21,065 bases of DNA from Spirochaetaceae bacterium (GTDB taxonomy: Bacteria > Spirochaetota > Spirochaetia > Treponematales > Breznakiellaceae). The translations under genes were made by a program, and so were the position numbers. The stretch is from contig JAITXS010000102.1 in assembly GCA_031284645.1 (NCBI GenBank), positions 1-21,065 on the forward strand, given 5' to 3'. The notes beneath the pieces are model-generated. The model was not told the origin of the DNA, did not search any database, and saw only the letters and a program-made list of their open reading frames with translations. Shown piece after piece: positions 8,101 through 14,332 of this stretch (position 1 is the first letter of the stretch; every line of letters starts with the position of its first letter).

Positions 8101-8778
8101 ATGAATAAGTATCTCATCAACACTGTTCGTCTTGCCATCGTGAATAAAAGACTGTGTTTCAATGTCAAAAGCCCTGATTGACTCAACCCGGTCAAAATCA
8201 AGCAAAATCCTGTAAGCGTAATTTTCGCCGCCTAAAAAAACATCAAAGACCTCGCCTCTAAGCACAAACTCGCCGCTCATCTGCACACGGGGCACTCTTG
8301 TGTATCCGAAAGAAATCAGTTTTTCTGCAAGGGCAGCTGTATCAAGCTGAGCACCTTTTTTTATCGGAGAAAGCAGGGTTTTGATATATTCAGGCGGCGG
8401 CAGCGGAGAAAGGAAGGAGCGCTCACAGGCAATGACAACAGCTGTATTATTTCCGGCTGCAAGAGCGCTTAAAACTTTTGTCCGCTCGGCAAAAACCGGC
8501 GAAAGCGGGGATGCAGGACGATACGGGAGCGTTCCCCACCAAGGAAAAATCTCCGACCTTATGCCTAAAACCGACAGATCCGCGGCTAAAGCCGAAGCTT
8601 CCCGTTCTGTCGGAACCACAACAAGAAAAGGAGCGTTTTTTATCCGGTAGAGCAGTGCGATAAGTATTGAATGGAGAGCGCCTTGTACGCCTTCAATTTC
8701 AATGGGAAACGCCGATTTTTTATATGCGTTTAATATAAGCTCGACACCGCTCTCATGGCTTATTTCATTTTCAAACAT
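5194..8778 (-). CDS. mfd: Transcription-repair coupling factor Mfd
   Basis: Mfd removes RNA polymerase stalled at lesions and recruits UvrA. Domains in order are a UvrB-like N-terminal module (about 1-330), a variable region (about 340-520), and an RNA-polymerase-interacting CarD-like module starting at LNPGDFIVHINYGIGLF (531-547). The SF2 translocase follows, with GDVGYGKT (682-689), DEEQ (783-786), SATPIPRT (809-816) and QLRGRVGRS (952-960). A C-terminal D7 module comes after about 1050. At 1194 residues it is a little longer than the ~1150 of E. coli. Part of the excess is a low-complexity linker at about 440-477, encoded by GC-rich repeat-like DNA (7348-7461). The ATG at 8778 has no obvious ribosome-binding site. 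Confidence 0.97.
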   Translation of the reverse strand: MFENEISHESGVELILNAYKKSAFPIEIEGVQGALHSILIALLYRIKNAPFLVVVPTEREASALAADLSVLGIRSEIFPWWGTLPYRPASPLSPVFAERTKVLSALAAGNNTAVVIACERSFLSPLPPPEYIKTLLSPIKKGAQLDTAALAEKLISFGYTRVPRVQMSGEFVLRGEVFDVFLGGENYAYRILLDFDRVESIRAFDIETQSFIHDGKTNSVDEILIHPVKEIVWTDDRIDALSESLLHAQEFRDNGKFVLENLMSRKNCPGEELFFPLAFESAASLIDYFPRDKSVFVFLERERLENAIESLERENSSLYRMSLRDNPEFEVPAPERILLNFYDLLSRVQNAVSFFSMRANTLFKKENIPDTNIHAHSASLPPLPVPHHINCDPPRTFFGNISYMKDEFVNLLSQSWHIIVACESETQTERIKEILKDIPGDDGLQAGISPAFPQKETGGRAPGVKNGKVFAKNGSHTLPLDVVYAPLSAGFGLPEIKLLVVQEAEIFGRRARPPRSLKTTRSAAIDSFVELNPGDFIVHINYGIGLFKGIERIRALGNERDYIKLEYADDETIFVPIEQVNLVQRYIGNEGSSPRLDKIGSKSWDGRKERVKKAVEELAARLIVLYSKRKAARGYAFARDGEWQTMFEASFPYDETVDQLRCVEEIKADMEKPVPMDRLVCGDVGYGKTEVALRACFKAIMGGKQVAFLAPTTILVEQHCENFKERFSRFPVRIAMLSRFVDGKTTRKTIEQVKAGEIDILIGTHRIIQKDMAFKDLGLLVIDEEQRFGVKDKERLKEMKYNVDCLSLSATPIPRTLHMSLLKIRDMSLLTTPPRNRHPIETFIDEYNEEKIAKAIRAEVARGGQVFFLHNKIESLQEIRFRIERLVPEMLIETAHGQMDSHELEDVMHRFIHGGFHVLVSTTIIENGIDIPNVNTIIIDRADMYGISQLYQLRGRVGRSERTACAYLFYPHDKAISELAMKRLQAVSDFTELGSGFKIAMKDMEIRGAGNLLGREQSGDIYSVGFDMYLRLLDSAVQKLQNEDYESETETLLELEYSGFIPDSYIAGAQEKMEMYKKIASVRAKEELESVYSEMYERFGPPPPSAASLLSLAEIKIICRELSVSSLKERKGIVRIEFTKVAKIKIERLLRMVKESGGKVKLDPAAPNVIILQTGAIGLKEKSEFIREKLAALQ

Positions 8779-8966
8779 ATCAATATCATAATAATTTTAA
8801 GGCTGTGAATATGGTCTCCGAAAATGCGGCAAAGCGAGTATAGTAAGGGACGCTTGTCGGGCGCGCGGACCGGGAAAAATTTCAGCGGGTGTAAGCACCC
8901 ACAATCTGAGTCTGCCCGGGGGTTTCCTTATGCCGCAGGCTTGTCTCAAAAACATGAAAACCGCTC
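8779..8966 (-). promoter_or_regulatory. Intergenic region upstream of mfd
   Basis: This 188-base gap separates the ABC importer operon from mfd, both on the minus strand. It holds a small hairpin, GGGTG (8887-8891) / CACCC (8896-8900), followed on the minus strand by a T-run after several bases. That makes it a poor terminator candidate. A TATACT at 8837-8842 (minus strand) could be a -10 for mfd, but no matching -35 is seen. GC-rich patches flank it. Functional assignment is weak. Confidence 0.25.
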
Positions 8967-9770
8967 CTAAGTTAGCAAGATTTCATCATTGGCCAGTTCT
9001 TTATTTTTTGCCGCTTTAAAGCGCTGCTGCAAGTCTGCAAGCGTAAGATTTTGTTTTTCTTTTCCGTTAATGTCAAGGATAATTTCACCTCCATCCATCA
9101 TTAAGAGGCGATTACCTGTTTCAAGGGCGTGTTTCATGTTATGCGTGATCATCAGCACTGTTAAATTGTTTTCTTTGGCAAACTCACGGGTTAAGTTCAT
9201 CACAATCTCGGCATTTACCGGATCCAAAGCGGCAGTGTGTTCGTCAAGAAGCAGGACTTCCGGTTTTGACATAATGGTCATCAACAAAGTAAGTGCCTGC
9301 CGCTGCCCGCCTGAAAAAAGACCGACATTATCACGAAGCCGATTTTCAAGCCCCAAGCCCAATCTTTTTAATTGAGCCCGAAAAATATCGCGTTTCGCGT
9401 TGTTTAAACTGATTTTTAGTCCCCGATACCCTTTTTTTTCACAGATAATCATATTATCTGCAAGGGCCATGTTTCCCGCAGTTCCCAAAAGCGGATTTTG
9501 AAAAATCCGGCCGATAAAACGCGCCCGTTTATATTCACTTTGCTTTGTAATATCAATCGCTCCGGCAGGGCTTATCAAACTGATTGAGCCGCCTGCACTC
9601 TGATAGGTTCCGGCAATAACATTCAGCAAAGTTGATTTTCCGGCTCCGTTAGAGCCAATAACCGTGATAAAATCACCTTTTTCAATTTTTAAACAGATCT
9701 GTTTTAATGCGTGATTTTCATCCGGCGTACCCTTTCCGAAAATTACGTTGATATTTTCAAGGACGAGCAT
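8967..9770 (-). CDS. ABC importer ATPase (TrpZ-like)
   Basis: This cytoplasmic ATP-binding subunit has Walker A GSNGAGKST (39-47), a Q-loop near Gln91, signature LFSGGQRQ (151-158), Walker B VLLLDEH (172-178) and switch His210. The DEHTAALDP form, with His in place of the usual Pro, is common in the subgroup that pairs with ABC_sub_bind lipoproteins. Its start overlaps the permease stop by 14 bases, so the two are translationally coupled. Together with the next two genes it forms an importer resembling the tryptophan/aromatic amino acid TrpXYZ type. The real substrate cannot be read from the sequence. Confidence 0.88.
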   Translation of the reverse strand: MLVLENINVIFGKGTPDENHALKQICLKIEKGDFITVIGSNGAGKSTLLNVIAGTYQSAGGSISLISPAGAIDITKQSEYKRARFIGRIFQNPLLGTAGNMALADNMIICEKKGYRGLKISLNNAKRDIFRAQLKRLGLGLENRLRDNVGLFSGGQRQALTLLMTIMSKPEVLLLDEHTAALDPVNAEIVMNLTREFAKENNLTVLMITHNMKHALETGNRLLMMDGGEIILDINGKEKQNLTLADLQQRFKAAKNKELANDEILLT

Positions 9771-10710
9771 TGGTATCCTTCTTTTTTGTTATAATGCTTC
9801 TCCCGATATTTTTACTCTTTATCATATCACTAAAAAACGACCCCCGGTATTTCGACACAATCAAACAGACAACAATCAGCAGGCCGGTAAGCAGTTTAAA
9901 ATCATTCGGCCCCATACCGATCTGGTGCCCGTGAACACGGGCAAAAAACATCAGTGCGCGGTACAGGATAGAACCTAAAATCACTCTGAATGTAAGCAGC
10001 ATGATTTTATTCGAGCGTAATAAAAATTCACCAAGCATAACCGATGCAAGGCCGGAAACAACAATGCCGTTACCGCTTCCGACATCGGAAAATCCGTTGT
10101 ATAACGAAGCAAAGGAACCTGAAAGCGCGACAAGCCCGTTTGAAAGCGCAATGCCAACGGCTTTAATAACCGAGGGATTCATCCCCTGAGAAATAATCAT
10201 CTGTGAATTTCCGCCCAGTGCCCCCATAGTTAAGCCAAAATTCGTGCGAAAGAAAAGATCGCACAGTACTTTAATGCATAAAACAACGATAAGTAAAAAA
10301 ACAAGAACAGCAAGCTCTCCCGGAATAAATCCAAACAAGCCGTTTTGCCTTAGGGAAGCAAAGAGTGTGTCTATTTTTAAAAAAGAAAAATACGACTTGC
10401 CGTCCATAACGCGGATATTCAGTGAATAGAGCATAGTCATGGTAAGAATACCGGCGAGCAGCCCGGGAACCTTGAGCGTTGTATGTATCAGTGCGGTAAT
10501 AAGTCCGCCAAGACAACCGGCAAGAAAAGCAAGCAAAAACGCAAGCACCGGGTTAAGTCCGTTCAAAAGGCAAAACGCCGTTACAGCACCCCCCAAGGGG
10601 AAGGTGCCGTCAACGGTCAAATCAGCAAAATCCAGTATGCGAAAAGTGATAAATACCCCCAACACCATAAGGGAGTACGTCAAACCTTCAATGAATATTG
10701 CTTCTATCAT
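9757..10710 (-). CDS. ABC importer permease (BPD_transp_2 family, TrpY-like)
   Basis: The 317-residue polytopic membrane protein has about eight hydrophobic segments. These include the first (about 3-22), 41-75 and 85-98, and a strongly hydrophobic region at 133-155. The block ILDFADLTVDGTFPLGGAVTAF near residues 25-46 is characteristic of permeases that pair with ABC_sub_bind lipoproteins. A basic tail (KYRGSFFSDMIKSKNIGRSIITKKK) is cytoplasmic by the positive-inside rule. The gene starts 10 bases after the binding-protein stop and overlaps the ATPase gene at its end. The family is related to branched-chain amino acid and ribose permeases, so the substrate is open. Confidence 0.88.
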   Translation of the reverse strand: MIEAIFIEGLTYSLMVLGVFITFRILDFADLTVDGTFPLGGAVTAFCLLNGLNPVLAFLLAFLAGCLGGLITALIHTTLKVPGLLAGILTMTMLYSLNIRVMDGKSYFSFLKIDTLFASLRQNGLFGFIPGELAVLVFLLIVVLCIKVLCDLFFRTNFGLTMGALGGNSQMIISQGMNPSVIKAVGIALSNGLVALSGSFASLYNGFSDVGSGNGIVVSGLASVMLGEFLLRSNKIMLLTFRVILGSILYRALMFFARVHGHQIGMGPNDFKLLTGLLIVVCLIVSKYRGSFFSDMIKSKNIGRSIITKKKDTNARP

Positions 10711-10720
10711 TTTTTATACA

Positions 10721-11728
10721 CTAATTTTCTATTTCGGTGAGTACACCGTTTTGGATAACAAAATTTGCCATGTCAAGGTATTTATCGGGAATGACAAGCC
10801 CGCAGTTTTTTGCTTCGTCTAAATCAAACAACAAATCGAACTCATCCGGTTCCGTTAAAAAACGAACAGCAATCTCCTCGGGACTTGCTCCGTTTAAAAT
10901 TTGAATGGCCATTTTTCCTGTGGCACGTCCGGCTTTATAATAACTAAAGCCCTGGGCGATCATCGCGCCGCCTTCTTTGCAGGAAGTTACATCGGCGGAA
11001 AAAAGCGGTTTTTTTACGCGATGGCAGACCTCAATCAGCGAAGGCAGGGCTGAATAAATCGTGTTATCAGTTGTAATGTAGATGCCGTCAACACGTCCCG
11101 CAATGGCTTCCACTGCCTGCCTGACTTCGGATGAAGTTGAAATAGCCTGAGCAACCAGGTTTATCCCCTCGCTTTTGCAGGCGTTTTCCACATCGGCCAG
11201 AGCTGAAATGGAGTTTGACTCGTTACTCGTATAAATATACCCAAGAGTTTTGAGGTTTCCTATATCTTTAAACATATGAATTTGTGCGGCAACAGGAATA
11301 GCATCCGACATACCGGTAACATTCCCTTTGCCATTGCTTAAAACATCAACAAGTCCTGCGCCCACAGGATCGGTAACTGCGGCAAACACCACCGGAATAC
11401 CTTTTAAATTCGAAGCCAATGCAACCGCAACAGGGGTAGCGATACCAATGGCCAGCACTGCTTTTTCATTCTGAAATTGAGCGGCAATTTGAGCTGCGGT
11501 ATTTACATCTCCGTTTGCATTCTGCAGATCAAATAAAACATCCAGACCGGCCTCGACGAACTCATCCTGAACGCCCTGCTCAACAGCATCAAGAGCGGGA
11601 TGTGCCACAATCTTTGAAATACCGATGATCGGTTTATCTGATTTTTTCGCACAAGAGGCCAAACTCACAAGCGGTATGAACACGGCAAGCAAGACCGCAG
11701 CGCCAAACGTCAGCACTATTTTTCTCAT
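10721..11728 (-). CDS. ABC importer substrate-binding lipoprotein (ABC_sub_bind, TrpX-like)
   Basis: The 335-residue product starts MRKIVLTF and has a lipoprotein signal peptide: basic n-region, hydrophobic core and lipobox LASC with Cys26. The mature protein follows the ABC_sub_bind pattern: ISKIVAHPALDAVEQGVQDEF, then VAALASN-like and PVVFAAVTDPVGAGL, and late GRATGKMAIQIL. An upstream in-frame start at 11923 would add 65 residues and bury the signal peptide. The ATG at 11728 has GAGGA about 10 bases upstream, so I chose it. Family members bind amino acids such as Trp, Tyr or Phe, or unknown ligands. It is the first gene of the importer operon, behind a candidate promoter with a palindrome. 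Confidence 0.9.
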   Translation of the reverse strand: MRKIVLTFGAAVLLAVFIPLVSLASCAKKSDKPIIGISKIVAHPALDAVEQGVQDEFVEAGLDVLFDLQNANGDVNTAAQIAAQFQNEKAVLAIGIATPVAVALASNLKGIPVVFAAVTDPVGAGLVDVLSNGKGNVTGMSDAIPVAAQIHMFKDIGNLKTLGYIYTSNESNSISALADVENACKSEGINLVAQAISTSSEVRQAVEAIAGRVDGIYITTDNTIYSALPSLIEVCHRVKKPLFSADVTSCKEGGAMIAQGFSYYKAGRATGKMAIQILNGASPEEIAVRFLTEPDEFDLLFDLDEAKNCGLVIPDKYLDMANFVIQNGVLTEIEN

Positions 11729-11751
11729 TATCTCATATTCCTCTTTTATTT

Positions 11752-11766
11752 GTGTATATAATACAC
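11752..11766. promoter_or_regulatory. Palindrome at the importer promoter (candidate operator)
   Basis: The perfect inverted repeat GTGTAT-ATA-ATACAC lies just past the candidate -10, over the expected transcription start and before the ribosome-binding site of the binding-protein gene. That is where a repressor would block transcription. It does not match the E. coli TrpR operator as I remember it. Confidence 0.5.
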
Positions 11767-11768
11767 TT

Positions 11769-11797
11769 ATTTTGAGTCTTAGCGGTGATTTTGTCAA
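11769..11797 (-). promoter_or_regulatory. Candidate promoter of the ABC importer operon
   Basis: On the minus strand there is a perfect -35 TTGACA (11792-11797), a 17-base spacer, and a weak -10 CAAAAT (11769-11774, four of six matches). The predicted start falls near 11762, inside the palindrome. Confidence 0.45.
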
Positions 11798-11950
11798 CAT
11801 AGCATGGGATTCTTGGGGTGATAAAACGCTTGTTTGTTGTTTTGAAGGTAAACGGCTTGAAAACAGGGCTGAAACGGAAATGATTCGGAAGCTTGCATAC
11901 TGAATTGAAAACCAAAGCGACACCCTTGAGGAGTTCTATTCCCATTACAA

Positions 11951-11974
11951 AAGAGACGCTAAAAAGCGTCTCTT
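11951..11974 (-). terminator. Hairpin terminator of the initiator tRNA gene
   Basis: The 10-bp perfect stem AAGAGACGCT / AGCGTCTCTT with a 4-base loop lies 10 bases past the tRNA 3' end. On the minus strand the stem is followed by TTTTG-like T-rich sequence. The plus-strand side has AAAATTTT, so some bidirectional action is possible. Confidence 0.8.
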
Positions 11975-11983
11975 AAAATTTTC

Positions 11984-12056
<73 letters not shown>

Positions 12057-12071
12057 TTAATTTATAAATTG

Positions 12072-12100
12072 AGTCTACCTATTTTTAAAAAAATTGTCAA
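12072..12100 (-). promoter_or_regulatory. Promoter of the initiator tRNA gene
   Basis: On the minus strand there is a perfect -35 TTGACA (12095-12100), a 17-base A/T spacer and -10 TAGACT (12072-12077). The predicted start is about 8 bases before the mature tRNA 5' end. Confidence 0.85.
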
Positions 12101-12180
12101 GCGCTCGCGGAGATCGTATGTCTTATGCCAGGCGCGCGTATTTAGATTTGAATTTAAAAGTATAGCTCAAGGATTACACG

Positions 12181-12325
12181 AATTAACGATAGAAATTGCT
12201 TGGCTCCGCCTCCGTGACAAAAATCATAAAAAAGTAATAAACTTACCCATGAGGAAAGAGATGTCCGGTCTACTTTCTCTTTGACTGAAATGGCAGCGGG
12301 ATATCTGTCACCCAATACCCTAAAT
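12181..12325 (-). repeat. Dispersed element, copy 2 (inverted relative to copy at 80-226)
   Basis: Read on the minus strand, this begins TTTAGGGTATTGGGTGACAGATATCCC and continues with sequence related to 80-226. The shared parts are the GGYGACAGRTATYC-like head, the 14-mer CTCTTTCCTCATGG at 12247-12260, and a TATGAT...TGTCA...AAGCAA tail. It lies between the tRNA promoter and tsaB. A long minus-strand frame crosses it but continues antisense through tsaB, so that frame is not evidence of a gene. The rest of the 12101-12180 stretch shows nothing I can name. Confidence 0.6.
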
Positions 12326-12349
12326 TGCAATATATGGTATAGTATCAGA

Positions 12350-13117
12350 ATGAATGTGCTTGCCATTGACTGTGCGACAGAAATTTTATCACTTGCCCTT
12401 GCCGTTAATATGAGTCCGGATGCCGCAGACTTACGGGAAAAAACAAAAATATATTCGATGCATATTGACGCGGGAAAATCACACAGTGAGTTATTATTTG
12501 TCGTTATTGACGACTTGTTAAAAACAGCGAAACTTGAAAGCCGCGACATAGATTTATTTGTGTGCCAGAGGGGGCCCGGCTCATGGACGGGTCTGCGTAT
12601 CGGGTTTTCCGCGGTAAAAGGTTTTGCCCTTGCCCTGGACAAACCGTATCTTTCAATCCCGACACTGGACTGCATGGCACTCTCTGTGCCGGAAGCCGAT
12701 TTCGAGGGAATCGTCCTTCCGGTTTTGGACGCCAAACAGAGCCGTTTTTTTTGGGCGATCTATGAAAACGGTAAACGGCAGACAGATTTTCTTGATTCGG
12801 CACCCGAAACAATTTCTCCGCGTATTACCCACGGGAAAGATATATGGCTTACCGGAGATGCGGCGCAACTCCTTTTGCCGCGTTTGAAGGAATCCCTGGA
12901 ATCTCATTACTCAAGCTGCGGAGCACACCCGGAGTCGGTTCCGCGCATATTTCTTGATCCTCATTTCCGCAAAGGTTGGGCGGAAGGCTTATTGAACTAT
13001 CTTGTAAAAAACCCTATAATAATTAATAAAAAAGAAAGTGTTTCTTCCGTACCGATATACCTAAGAAAAAGCGATGCGGAAATGAGCAGAAATTTTCTGT
13101 TCAATAAAAAAAAGTAG
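12350..13117 (+). CDS. tsaB: tRNA threonylcarbamoyladenosine biosynthesis protein TsaB
   Basis: TsaB is the non-catalytic ASKHA-fold partner of TsaD in making the t6A base at position 37 of ANN-decoding tRNAs. The diagnostic N-terminus MNVLAIDCATEILSLAL and the block RGPGSWTGLRIGFSAVKGFALAL are clear, and LPVLDAKQSRFFWAIYE matches the family's later LDARRGEVY-type region. I start at 12350 because the family begins with this lead strand; the in-frame upstream ATG at 12281 lies in repeat sequence. The length is 255. No good ribosome-binding site is seen. TATAGT at 12338-12343, only a few bases before the ATG, could be a -10 giving a very short leader. The next gene starts 18 bases downstream. 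Confidence 0.9.
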   Translation: MNVLAIDCATEILSLALAVNMSPDAADLREKTKIYSMHIDAGKSHSELLFVVIDDLLKTAKLESRDIDLFVCQRGPGSWTGLRIGFSAVKGFALALDKPYLSIPTLDCMALSVPEADFEGIVLPVLDAKQSRFFWAIYENGKRQTDFLDSAPETISPRITHGKDIWLTGDAAQLLLPRLKESLESHYSSCGAHPESVPRIFLDPHFRKGWAEGLLNYLVKNPIIINKKESVSSVPIYLRKSDAEMSRNFLFNKKK

Positions 13118-13135
13118 ATAAGGATTACGACAAGA

Positions 13136-14332
13136 ATGAAGGCGAATCAGGCCGAATCTGTAGGATTAGACATCCCGGAAGAAATTAAATGTGTCAGGGA
13201 AACCCCCGTGTTGCGCCCGCCAAAAGCAGTGGCAAGTGCTCTGCGTGCACGAGAACCCGTTACGCTGCATAAAAGCGTTCCGAACTTTTGTACGGAAAAC
13301 GTCCCTAAAGAGGGCGAGTGCCGTCCCGAAAAAGATCAAAAACCGGAGGAAAGTCAAAATAAGGAGCTGCCGACCAATTTTTTTCATACGAGCATATTTC
13401 CGCTTCTTGTTATTGATAATAATTTAAAGATTGTATACGCAAATCCGGCCAGCAGGGAATTTTTTACCGGATTTCTTACACTACAAAGCATCTATTTTTT
13501 TGATCTTTTCGCGAAATATTTTACCATTGCCGATGTTAAAACAATACGCAACGCCCTTTTAAAAGGCGAAAACGGGTATAGTTGGCGCGGCGTTGCCCAA
13601 ATCAAATCACGGGATCGCCCTATGATTTCTACGCGGGTGTATATCTTCCCCGCCGTACATCACACAAAAACAATACCCAAGGGCTTTATCGTGATGTTTG
13701 ACGATTTTACAGAGGAAAAACGAGCTACCCTCCGGGGGCTTTTTAACAGTCTCCTTGAAGCGTCAAAACTTAAAGATAACGATACCGGACAGCATATTAC
13801 CCGTGTTAATTCTTATTCCGAAGCCCTTGCCCGCGAACTTTTTAACAGACAAGAATATTCCTCGGTCGATGCGGAATTTATCGACAACATTGCTTTTTTA
13901 GCGGCAATGCACGATGTGGGCAAAATCGGTACACCGGATGATATACTAAACAAAGAAGGCCCCCTCTCCGAGTTTGAGTGGTCGATCATGAAGGAACACA
14001 CAAAAAACGGCGCCTTCATTCTCGAAGCCTACCCCAATCCAATGGCAAAAGAAATCGCGCTCTCTCATCATGAAAAGTGGAACGGCAAAGGTTATCCCTT
14101 TCAAATGGAAGGCGAGATGATACCGCTTGCCGCCCGCATTGTGTCAATCGCGGATGTCTACGATGCGTTGAGGATGAAGCGCAGTTATAAACCCTGTTTT
14201 ACCCACGAGAAAACAATGCAAACCATGCGGGATTCCCGTGGAATACAGTTTGACCCCCACCTTTTCGACATCATGGATTCCATCTCCGAAAAATTTGACT
14301 ATATTTACGAAACATATGAAGATACGGTATGA
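13136..14332 (+). CDS. PAS / HD-GYP protein, probable cyclic di-GMP phosphodiesterase
   Basis: The first ~80 residues are Pro- and Lys-rich and look disordered. A PAS-like sensor follows (about 83-195: FPLLVIDNNLKIVYANPASREFF ... GFIVMFDDFTEEKR). The HD-GYP domain covers about 200-390. The HD pair is His259-Asp260 in HDVGKIGTPDDIL, with Lys263. SHHEKWNGKGYP carries His311, His312 and the intact GYP (319-321), and RIVSIADVYDAL carries Asp340. Family members hydrolyse c-di-GMP, and all ligands I can check are present, so activity is expected. No membrane segment is seen, so the input signal is cytoplasmic. AAGGA at 13120-13124 precedes the ATG by 11 bases. Its stop overlaps the next start as ATGA (14329-14332), coupling it to the LivGF ATPase. 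Confidence 0.92.
   Translation: MKANQAESVGLDIPEEIKCVRETPVLRPPKAVASALRAREPVTLHKSVPNFCTENVPKEGECRPEKDQKPEESQNKELPTNFFHTSIFPLLVIDNNLKIVYANPASREFFTGFLTLQSIYFFDLFAKYFTIADVKTIRNALLKGENGYSWRGVAQIKSRDRPMISTRVYIFPAVHHTKTIPKGFIVMFDDFTEEKRATLRGLFNSLLEASKLKDNDTGQHITRVNSYSEALARELFNRQEYSSVDAEFIDNIAFLAAMHDVGKIGTPDDILNKEGPLSEFEWSIMKEHTKNGAFILEAYPNPMAKEIALSHHEKWNGKGYPFQMEGEMIPLAARIVSIADVYDALRMKRSYKPCFTHEKTMQTMRDSRGIQFDPHLFDIMDSISEKFDYIYETYEDTV

Noticed and set aside
8887..8900. Hairpin as rho-independent terminator of the importer operon
   Set aside because: The stem is only 5 bp and the T-run on the minus strand comes several bases later, so it is too weak to call as a terminator.
12154..12735. 193-residue minus-strand frame
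   Set aside because: Its N-terminal two thirds is antisense to tsaB, whose family motifs are clear; only the tail overlaps the dispersed element.
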